The position numbers were made by a program, and so were the translations under genes. This document shows positions 57,410 through 64,000 of a stretch of DNA of 64,000 nucleotides, one piece after another. The notes beneath the pieces are model-generated. The model was given only the letters and a program-made list of their open reading frames with translations, searched no databases and was not told where the DNA came from. Source of the stretch: Hyphomicrobium_A sp963776675 (lineage in GTDB: Bacteria > Pseudomonadota > Alphaproteobacteria > Rhizobiales > Hyphomicrobiaceae); contig CAVZNR010000036.1 in the NCBI GenBank assembly GCA_963776675.1, forward strand, positions 1-64,000. The letters run 5' to 3'. Position 1 is the first letter of the stretch. Each line of letters opens with the position of its first letter.

Positions 57410-58069
57410 ATGACCACACGCTACCGCCTCGTCATCGGCAACAAGGCCTGGTCAAGTTGGAGCCTGCGCCCCTGGCTCGCTATGCGGCGTCTGAGGCTGC
57501 CCTTCGAGGAGATCAACGTGCGCCTCCGGCTCCCGGAATCCAAGGCGGAAATCCTCAAGCACTCGCCATCCGGACTGGTGCCCACGCTCCTCGACGGTGA
57601 TCTGGCGATCTGGGACAGCCTGGCCATCCTCGAATACTTGAGCGACCGCCATGCGGACGTACAGATGTGGCCCGCAGAGCGCGCCGCGCGGGCCATGGCA
57701 CGCTGCATCGCCGCGGAGATGCATTCAGGCTTCGCCGCGTTGCGCCAACACTGCTCCATGGACCTGTTCGCAAGCCAGCCGCAAGCGACCCTACCGGCCG
57801 GGGTCGAAGCCGACGTCCGCCGCATCGTGACCCTGTGGCAGAGCTGCCGCGCGCGCTTCGGTGCCGGGGGACCGTTCCTCTTTTCCCAGTTCACAGGTGC
57901 CGATGCGATGTATGCGCCAGTCGCGTCTCGATTTCGCACCTACGTGCCGGATCTTGCCCCCTACGGCGACGACGGCACGGCGCAGGCCTACGTTGAGACG
58001 ATCTTCGCCATGCCCGAGATGGACGCCTGGTCGGAAGGCGCACGGACGGAGCTCGCAGGCGCCGCGTAG
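57410..58069 (+). CDS. Glutathione S-transferase family protein
   Basis: A 219-residue GST-like protein. The N-terminal domain starts YRLVIGNKAWSSWSLRPWLAM with the Ser-Ser-Trp-Ser-type active-site segment, then SGLVPTLLDGDLAIWDSLAILEYL with the conserved glutathione-binding Asp-Ser. The C-terminal helical domain contains FSQFTGADAMYAPVASRF. This pattern matches a bacterial branch often annotated as GST family protein near metabolic genes. AGGAGG precedes the ATG. No second gene follows in an operon. Confidence 0.88.
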   Translation: MTTRYRLVIGNKAWSSWSLRPWLAMRRLRLPFEEINVRLRLPESKAEILKHSPSGLVPTLLDGDLAIWDSLAILEYLSDRHADVQMWPAERAARAMARCIAAEMHSGFAALRQHCSMDLFASQPQATLPAGVEADVRRIVTLWQSCRARFGAGGPFLFSQFTGADAMYAPVASRFRTYVPDLAPYGDDGTAQAYVETIFAMPEMDAWSEGARTELAGAA

Positions 58070-58184
58070 CGCCTGCAACACCTACCGTCCGGTTAAGAAC
58101 AGTTAATGGTTTGTTGACGAGTGTCTCTCACCCTGACGGACAAAGGACAGATTCGCGTCCAAAGACCGCTCAGGGAGACTACGA

Positions 58185-59324
58185 ATGGTACGCCCCACGC
58201 ACGCAAAGCCCGCCTACGGGGCGCTTCCGGGCTGGCAAAGGATGGTCGCGCTCGCGGTCTGCACCGCGCTCGGCGCGTGCGCACAGGCTTCCAAGCCGAG
58301 CCTCCCGCAGTTGATGTCGGAGAACGAGGCGCCGCCAGCACCCACCGACTCGAGCAAGAGCGAGCTGGTGAAGGCCACCGAGTACTGGGGCAAGGAGTAC
58401 GCCAAGGAGCCGCGCGATCTCCAGACAGCTCTCAACTACGCCAAGAACCTCAAGGCCATGGGCGAGAAGAAGCGTGCCCTAACGGTGATGCAGCAGGCCT
58501 CCTTCCTACACAGCAACAGCCGCGAGCTCGCCAGCGAGTACGGTCGCCTTGCACTCGAGTTCGAGCAGATCGGCCTTGCCGGCCGACTGCTGGCGGCTGC
58601 CGACGATCCCACCAATCCCGACTGGCGCGTCATTTCCGCCCGCGGCACCGTGCTTGCCAAGCAGGGCAAGTACAAGGAGGCCATCCCCTTCTACGAGAAT
58701 GCGCTGGCGCTCGCCCCGGACCATCCTTCGCTCCTGAGCAACCTTGCGCTCGCACACGCCATGAACGGAGAGCCCAAGCGCGCCGAGGCCATGCTGCGCC
58801 AAGCCGCCGCCACCGACCGCAACTCGCTCAAGATCCGACAGAACCTCGCCCTCGTTCTCGGCCTGCAAGGCAAGTACGACGAGGCGAAGCTCCTGGCCTC
58901 ACGCGACCTGTCGCCCGAGAACGCGGCCGAGAACACCGATTACCTGCGCCGCATCGTCAAGCTCGAAAAGAATTCGCCGCCCACGACTGCCAGCACCACG
59001 CGCGCTCAGGCGAAATCGCCGACCAAAGACGCGACCATCGAACCCGACGACGAGGCCGAAACGGCGACGGAGGACGACACCGAGACGGACGTGCAGCCGG
59101 AGCCGGCACACGCCGCCTCCGTCCCACAGGCGGTCTCCTCAGTCCAAAAGGGCGAGTTCCTGCGCGGCACCATGCTGCCCGCGGGCACGCCTGAGGACGA
59201 CGCGCAAGCGACGCAAGAGGCGCCAAGCTTCGATACGTCCTTCAGCGTCGCCCAGTGGATGCCAATACCGAATGCGGCCCCTGCCGACAGCGCTGCCAAA
59301 ACGACAGCCGCGTCCACCAAGTGA
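58185..59324 (+). CDS. tadD: Tad pilus assembly lipoprotein TadD (tetratricopeptide repeats)
   Basis: A 379-residue TPR lipoprotein with an N-terminal signal and lipobox-like LGACAQ near residue 32. TPR units extend over ~65-245, including ISARGTVLAKQGKYKEAIPFYENALALAPDHPSLLSNLALAHAMNGEPKRAEAMLRQA. The last ~130 residues are a low-complexity acidic and Thr/Ala-rich tail. TadD is thought to help secretin assembly at the outer membrane. Unlike the usual order, it is convergent with tadC-tadB-cpaF-cpaE, its stop 21 bases from that of tadC. Confidence 0.87.
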   Translation: MVRPTHAKPAYGALPGWQRMVALAVCTALGACAQASKPSLPQLMSENEAPPAPTDSSKSELVKATEYWGKEYAKEPRDLQTALNYAKNLKAMGEKKRALTVMQQASFLHSNSRELASEYGRLALEFEQIGLAGRLLAAADDPTNPDWRVISARGTVLAKQGKYKEAIPFYENALALAPDHPSLLSNLALAHAMNGEPKRAEAMLRQAAATDRNSLKIRQNLALVLGLQGKYDEAKLLASRDLSPENAAENTDYLRRIVKLEKNSPPTTASTTRAQAKSPTKDATIEPDDEAETATEDDTETDVQPEPAHAASVPQAVSSVQKGEFLRGTMLPAGTPEDDAQATQEAPSFDTSFSVAQWMPIPNAAPADSAAKTTAASTK

Positions 59325-59345
59325 ACGGCGCGTATGCGCGAAGGC

Positions 59346-60323
59346 CTACTGGAATTGCCAGAACCGTATCGCCGCCGGCCCCAGGATCACGACGAACAGC
59401 ACCGGCAGGAAGAATAGGATCATGGGCACGGTGAGCTTCGGCGGCAGCGCGGCAGCTTTCTTCTCGGCCTCGGACTGGCGGATATCGCGGTTTTCTTTCG
59501 CCATAACGCGCAGGGCCTGACCGATCGGCGTACCATAGCGCTCGGCCTGGATCAGGGCCGTGGTCACGGCTTTGACGCCGGGTATGCCGGTGCGTTTCGC
59601 CAGGTTCTCGAAGGCGTGCCGACGATCCTTCAGATAGGACAGCTCAGCGGTCGTCAGGCTCAACTCCTCGGCGAGCTCCATCGACTGCCCCGCGATTTCC
59701 TTGGAGACACGTCCAAACGCCGCCTCCACCGACATGCCTGACTGCACGCAGATGAGCAGCATATCGAGCGCATCGGGAAAAACCTGCTTGATTGCCTGTT
59801 GCCGCTTCTGCGCGAGGTTCTCAATGAAAACGTTTGGGAGATAGGAGCCGACAAAGGCTGCGCCGAGCGCGATCAAGAGCTTGATCAGAGGCGGATATGC
59901 TAGGCCTCCCATGACGAACAAGTAGAACAGTGCTGCCGCGAAGACCCCGAGCGGGGCGGCGACGCGGAAGAACATGTAGGCCACCATCGGGCCCTGTCCC
60001 CGCAGACCGGCGCGCCTGAGCTTGGTGCGCACCTCGTCGCTGTCGAACATCTGGCTGAGATTGAACTGATCGACCATGTCCCGCATGAAGCCCTTGGACA
60101 CCATGCGCAGCTTGGCCGACGGACGGTCTCTGTTAGCCACCTCGGCCAGACGCTTGGCACGCATCTGCTCACGCTCGATCGCCATCACGCGCATGCGGTG
60201 GTTCATGCGGTCGCGCGACAAGATGGGCATGGCGATCGAAAACACCGTCGCGAAAGCGCAAAGCGCCGTCAGCAATGTTACGGCCAGCGTAGGGTTCGCA
60301 AACGTTTGGATGAGATCCGCCAT
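59346..60323 (-). CDS. tadC: Tad pilus inner-membrane platform protein TadC
   Basis: A 325-residue type II secretion F-domain protein. It has an N-terminal TM helix (TLLTALCAFATVFSIAMPIL), two central TM segments and the cytoplasmic F domain with ALDMLLICVQSGMSVEAAFGRVSKEI, typical of TadC. It ends in a C-terminal TM helix (TVPMILFFLPVLFVVILGPA). With TadB it forms the membrane platform on which CpaF works. It lies 34 bases after tadB in the leftward operon. Confidence 0.92.
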   Translation of the reverse strand: MADLIQTFANPTLAVTLLTALCAFATVFSIAMPILSRDRMNHRMRVMAIEREQMRAKRLAEVANRDRPSAKLRMVSKGFMRDMVDQFNLSQMFDSDEVRTKLRRAGLRGQGPMVAYMFFRVAAPLGVFAAALFYLFVMGGLAYPPLIKLLIALGAAFVGSYLPNVFIENLAQKRQQAIKQVFPDALDMLLICVQSGMSVEAAFGRVSKEIAGQSMELAEELSLTTAELSYLKDRRHAFENLAKRTGIPGVKAVTTALIQAERYGTPIGQALRVMAKENRDIRQSEAEKKAAALPPKLTVPMILFFLPVLFVVILGPAAIRFWQFQ

Positions 60324-60357
60324 GCACCGTACGTCCGCGTAAACGGACAGCTCCTTT

Positions 60358-61356
60358 TTAGAACTTGAAGTTGATCATCTTGCGCATCACGAGAACGCCC
60401 ATCAGCATCCAAAGCGCGCTGAAGCCAATCATGAATTTGCCGGTATTCGTGGCAAACAGGGGCTCGATGTAGTCGGGCGAGGCCCCGTACACCATGAACA
60501 TGACGCCCGGAGGCAACGAGGCGAGGACGAACGCTGAGGCTTTGGCCTCTGCGCTCAGCGCCTTGACTTTCATCCTGAGGTGGCTCCGGTCGCGCAGCAC
60601 GCCCGCCAGATTGCCCAGCGCTTCCGAGAGGTTGCCGCCCGCTTGCTGTTGAATAGAGATCACGATCGTCAGGTACTTAACCTCGGCCAACGGCATGCGC
60701 ACCATCAGGCGCTCCAGCGCCTCACTCAGGCTGACGCCGACGCGTTGCTGGTCGACGACCTCGCGGAACTCTCCGGCGAGGGGCTGCGCGCTCTCGTTGG
60801 CAATGACCCCCAGACACTCGTTCAAGGGCAGACCGGATTTCACGCCACGCACGACGATGTCGATGGCGTTCGCGAGCTCGGCGGCAAACTTGCTCTGCCG
60901 CCGCCTGATAAGCCAGTTGAGCGCCCAGCGGGGTAGCCCAAAAGTTCCGATGATGCCCAGCGAGAACGTTAGAAGCGGACGGGACCCTGACGGCGGAAGC
61001 GTCATGTTGAAAATGAAGGAGATGCTCAAGCCGAGCAGGACACTTATCAACCAATAGACCTTCGGCGTGATCTTGAGGCCGGCGCGTTGCAGACGCACGC
61101 GCAACGGGACCTTCGCGGCGGCCGACTGGCGGGCCTCCAGGTCTTTCAAGGTGTCGGTGATGGACTTGCGCCGTTGCGTGATGTCGTCGGCCGAGCGGCC
61201 CATTGCTACCCGCTCGCGGGTCTCGGTCACGGCGCGATAACGCTCTTCCGACTTTCCCCCGGCAATATACGGATAGACGAGCACGAACGCGACCGCAGCG
61301 ATGGCGATAGCAACCAGAATGGCCGCGAATAACTGCATGAGATCGCCGTCAGACAT
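60358..61356 (-). CDS. tadB: Tad pilus inner-membrane platform protein TadB
   Basis: A 332-residue F-domain protein. An N-terminal TM helix (LFAAILVAIAIAAVAFVLVYPYIAGG) precedes a TM pair and an F domain with ELANAIDIVVRGVKSGLPLNECLGVIANE and VISIQQQAGGNLSEALGNLAGVLRDR. It ends ALWMLMGVLVMRKMINFKF, typical of TadB. The start overlaps the end of cpaF by 8 bases, so translation is coupled. Confidence 0.93.
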   Translation of the reverse strand: MSDGDLMQLFAAILVAIAIAAVAFVLVYPYIAGGKSEERYRAVTETRERVAMGRSADDITQRRKSITDTLKDLEARQSAAAKVPLRVRLQRAGLKITPKVYWLISVLLGLSISFIFNMTLPPSGSRPLLTFSLGIIGTFGLPRWALNWLIRRRQSKFAAELANAIDIVVRGVKSGLPLNECLGVIANESAQPLAGEFREVVDQQRVGVSLSEALERLMVRMPLAEVKYLTIVISIQQQAGGNLSEALGNLAGVLRDRSHLRMKVKALSAEAKASAFVLASLPPGVMFMVYGASPDYIEPLFATNTGKFMIGFSALWMLMGVLVMRKMINFKF

Positions 61357-62821
61357 TGACGTCTCCCAGAGGATTGCCGTTTTCGTCTAGGATCTCGGAC
61401 TGCGCCAAAGCTTCGGAAAGGCGGCTTTCCTCTCCGTAGTAGAAGGCGCGATCCCAGAAGTGCGGACGCGCGATACCGGTGGAGCGCTGACGACCAATGA
61501 TCTTGCCGTTCGCATCCTCGCCCTTGATCTCGAACACGATCAGGTTCTGCAGCGTGACGACGTCGCCTTCCATGCCCAGCACCTCGGTGACGTGGGTCAC
61601 CTTGCGCGTGCCGTCACGCAAGCGCGCCACCTGCACGATGATATCCACGGACCCGGTGATCATCTCGCGTATCGTGCGCACGGGAAGCTGAAAGCCACCC
61701 ATCATGATCATGGATTCCAGACGACTGATGGCCTCACGCGGGCTGTTGCAGTGGAGCGTGCCCATGGAACCGTCATGGCCGGTATTCATGGCCTGCAGGA
61801 GATCGAAAGCCTCCGGGCCGCGCACCTCGCCCACGATGATCCGCTCCGGTCGCATACGCAGGCAGTTGCGGACAAGGTCGCGCATCTTGATCTCGCCTTC
61901 ACCCTCGAGATTGGGCGGGCGCGTTTCCAGGCGCACCACGTGCGGCTGCTGCAGCTGGAGCTCGGCCGAGTCTTCGCAAGTGATAATGCGCTCGTCGTTA
62001 TCGATGGAGCCGGTGAGACAATTGAGCAGCGTCGTCTTGCCCGAGCCCGTGCCGCCCGAGATCAACACGTTGCAGCGCACGCGACCAATGATCTCCAGGA
62101 TGGTGCGGGTAGAGGCCGTGATGGTGCCGATCCGCACGAGCTGCTCGAGATTGAGCCGGTCACGTTTGAATTTTCGGATGGTGAGCACGGGGCCGTCGAT
62201 GGCGAGCGGCGGAGCAATCACGTTGACGCGGGAGCCGTCGGGCAAGCGCGCGTCGCAGATGGGGCTCGATTCATCGACGCGGCGCCCCACCTGGCTGACG
62301 ATGCGCTGGCAGATGTTCATAAGCTGCATGTTGTCGGCGAAGCGCACACCCGTCTTCTCGACCTTGCCGCCAACCTCGATAAACGTGGCATCGGCGCCGT
62401 TGACCATGATGTCGGCGATCTCGTCGCGCGCCAGCAGAGGCTCCAACGGTCCGTAGCCCAGAACGTCGTTGCAGATGTCCTCGAGCAGCTCCTCCTGCTC
62501 GGCAATCGACATGACAACGTTCTTGATCTGGATGATCTCGCTGACGATGTCGCGGATCTCCTCGCGCGCCGAGTCTGCGTCCAGCTTGGCGAGCTGCGTG
62601 AGATCGATGGTGTCGATCAGTGCGTTGAAGACCGTGGTCTTGACGTCGTAGTACTCTTCCGAGTGCCGGCGTCGCTGATCAGCTGCAGCGGTGCTCGGAG
62701 CAGCCTCGGTCTTCGGTGGTGCAGGCTGAGGCTCCGGCGCTTTTGCCGGGCGCGCCGCCTGCGGCTCCGGCGGCTGCACCGGGCGCGGGGGCGTGATCGT
62801 CGTGCTACGCTTACCGAACAT
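61349..62821 (-). CDS. cpaF: Tad pilus ATPase CpaF/TadA
   Basis: A 490-residue secretion-superfamily ATPase. A Pro/Ala-rich N-terminal tail (~10-50) leads into the N1 domain (YYDVKTTVFNALIDTIDLTQL). The ATPase core has Walker A SGGTGSGKTTLLNCL, the Asp box region ITCEDSAELQLQQPHVVRLE, Walker B MRPERIIVGEVRGPEAFDLLQAMNTGHDGSMGTLH and the His box. It powers Flp pilus extension and possibly retraction. It overlaps tadB and follows cpaE by 13 bases. Confidence 0.95.
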   Translation of the reverse strand: MFGKRSTTITPPRPVQPPEPQAARPAKAPEPQPAPPKTEAAPSTAAADQRRRHSEEYYDVKTTVFNALIDTIDLTQLAKLDADSAREEIRDIVSEIIQIKNVVMSIAEQEELLEDICNDVLGYGPLEPLLARDEIADIMVNGADATFIEVGGKVEKTGVRFADNMQLMNICQRIVSQVGRRVDESSPICDARLPDGSRVNVIAPPLAIDGPVLTIRKFKRDRLNLEQLVRIGTITASTRTILEIIGRVRCNVLISGGTGSGKTTLLNCLTGSIDNDERIITCEDSAELQLQQPHVVRLETRPPNLEGEGEIKMRDLVRNCLRMRPERIIVGEVRGPEAFDLLQAMNTGHDGSMGTLHCNSPREAISRLESMIMMGGFQLPVRTIREMITGSVDIIVQVARLRDGTRKVTHVTEVLGMEGDVVTLQNLIVFEIKGEDANGKIIGRQRSTGIARPHFWDRAFYYGEESRLSEALAQSEILDENGNPLGDVNV

Positions 62822-62834
62822 TGCAGCGGAACCC

Positions 62835-64000
62835 TTACAGCTTGATCCTCAGTTTCTCGAGCAGCGGCGCCAACGCCGACGGCTTCTTGACGGCCTGAAG
62901 CTCGCGCCGGTTCGTCATCGCGAGGGCGATCTCGCGGAAGGCCGCTGCTGACTTCGCCTTGGAGTTCAGCTCCTCGATCATCTGACCATTGTTGGCGGCC
63001 TGCCCAAACGTCTCCGCATCGAAGTCGACGACGCTGATCGCCTTGATGCCGAGTGCCGACTCGAATTCCTTGACGCTGATCTCAGGCCGCTTGGGCATGT
63101 TGACCATGTTCATGACGAGGCGCGGCTCGCTGTCGTTGCGACGGGTGGCGCGCAATAGATCGACGAGGCTCTTGGCGTTGCGCAAATTGGCGAGGTCGGG
63201 CGCGGCAGTGACGATCACCTCGTCGGCCTGCACAAGCACGCTCTTGGTCCATGCCGTCCACGTATGGGGCAAATCGACGGCCAAGTAGGGCACGTTCTGG
63301 CGTACGACGTCGATGACCTGATCACAGCCGGCAACGGTGATCTCGTAATCGCGGTCGAGAACCACGGGCGCGGCGAAGATCGACAGGTGGTCCGAGCATT
63401 TGGTCAGGAGACGGTCGAGCAGCACCTCGTCGAGGCGCTCGGGGCTCGCCAGAGCATCGGCGATGCCCTGTACGGGGTCCTGATTGAAATCCAGACCGGT
63501 GGTGCCAAAGGCAAGATCGAGATCGGCGATGACGACGTTGGTCTTGAACTGCTCCGACAGCGCCCATCCCGCGTTGTGGCAGATGGTGGAGGAGCCGACG
63601 CCGCCCTTGGCACCGATGAAGGCATAGACGTGACCGACCGGCTCGGTCTCGGGATTGTTGTAGAGGTTGGAGATGGCCTCCATCAGCTGCATCGGATCGA
63701 CGGGCTCCACCAGGTACTCAGAAACGCCGCGGCGCAGAAGGCTGCGGTAGAGGACCACGTCGTTGACCTGGCCGATGACGATGACCTTGGTGCCCGGATC
63801 GCAGCACTCGGCCAGGCGGTCCAGCTCCATGAGCACGTGATCGCGCGGCAGACCGCTCTCGACGATGACGAGATTGGGGGTGGGGTTCTGCTGGAAGTGC
63901 GCGACCGCCGCCTCGATGCCGCCCATGTGCAGCGCCACGTGGACTTTGGCGAGGCGCCGATCCTCGGCGGCAACCTGCATGATGTCCGCCGTCGCCGGAT
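62835..64000 (-). CDS. cpaE: Tad pilus localisation ATPase CpaE/TadZ (5' end beyond the window)
   Basis: At least 388 codons lie in the window. The frame stays open through the right edge, so the true start is outside. The N-terminal part is a receiver-like domain without phosphorylation site (VIVESGLPRDHVLMELDRL, EYLVEPVDPMQLMEAI). The C-terminal part is a ParA/MinD-like ATPase with FIGAKGGVGSSTICHN as deviant Walker A and VVIADLDLAFGTTGLD as Walker A-prime/B region. CpaE places the pilus machine at the cell pole in Caulobacter. It is the first visible gene of cpaE-cpaF-tadB-tadC. Confidence 0.93.
   Translation of the reverse strand, partial: PATADIMQVAAEDRRLAKVHVALHMGGIEAAVAHFQQNPTPNLVIVESGLPRDHVLMELDRLAECCDPGTKVIVIGQVNDVVLYRSLLRRGVSEYLVEPVDPMQLMEAISNLYNNPETEPVGHVYAFIGAKGGVGSSTICHNAGWALSEQFKTNVVIADLDLAFGTTGLDFNQDPVQGIADALASPERLDEVLLDRLLTKCSDHLSIFAAPVVLDRDYEITVAGCDQVIDVVRQNVPYLAVDLPHTWTAWTKSVLVQADEVIVTAAPDLANLRNAKSLVDLLRATRRNDSEPRLVMNMVNMPKRPEISVKEFESALGIKAISVVDFDAETFGQAANNGQMIEELNSKAKSAAAFREIALAMTNRRELQAVKKPSALAPLLEKLRIKL

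Overview
This window is GC-rich chromosomal DNA from an alphaproteobacterium, most likely of the order Hyphomicrobiales (Rhizobiales). The evidence is a DnaX of the rhizobial type (zinc-finger cysteines mostly lost), an ffs gene just upstream of dnaX with ybaB behind it, a membrane-anchored CycM-like cytochrome c, a Tad/Cpa pilus locus, a Yej peptide importer and long palindromic repeats of the kind common in that order. The assignment is from gene content and protein character only; no rRNA or tRNA gene was found.

Layout. 1-5460: start of a TetR-type repressor facing left, a promoter overlapped by two copies of a 17-bp operator-like repeat, then an azoreductase and an RND efflux pair (adaptor and pump). 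5565-13260: a molybdenum hydroxylase operon with two tandem copies of an isoquinoline-oxidoreductase-like pair (2Fe-2S subunit and Tat-exported Mo subunit), a di-haem cytochrome, XdhC and a MocA-like cofactor cytidylyltransferase. 13478-15865: a small acidic secreted protein, an orphan PqqC and FolE. 15974-25367: a type I secretion locus. The adaptor and two ABC half-transporters read left, and a large RTX/cadherin-like protein, the probable substrate, reads right.

26058-29233: truA, a small secreted protein, fmt, def and a second acidic secreted protein. 29562-33173: a retropepsin-like zinc protease homologue, a glycosyltransferase and a FlaA1/CapD-type sugar dehydratase. 33392-42196: a MATE transporter, recR, two small secreted proteins, a hybrid sensor kinase, a PEBP protein, ybaB, dnaX and the SRP RNA. 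42254-45824: an SDR, pheA, one Flp pilin, kdsB and a cytochrome c. 45966-54420: a Yej-type peptide ABC importer with two tandem binding proteins, followed by a GST. 54505-58069: a conserved hypothetical, an NlpC/P60 protein overlapping a leucyl aminopeptidase, and a second GST. 58185-64000: tadD convergent to tadC-tadB-cpaF-cpaE; cpaE runs off the end.

Two things stand out. First, both ABC subunits of the type I secretion system have lost key catalytic motifs (Walker B glutamate, H-loop histidine and LSGGQ signature in both, and the Walker A lysine in one), although the locus is otherwise complete and sits beside an obvious substrate. This is the best candidate for unusual biology. Second, at least eight conserved genes carry single-base frameshifts: tetR, azoR, the RND adaptor, the first Mo subunit, the RTX gene, def, capD and the second yejA. 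In the RTX gene the broken repeat unit measures 242 instead of 243 bases, and in several genes the two reading frames join at conserved family sequence. Base-calling or assembly errors are therefore the likeliest explanation for most of them, and these genes are annotated across the frameshift.
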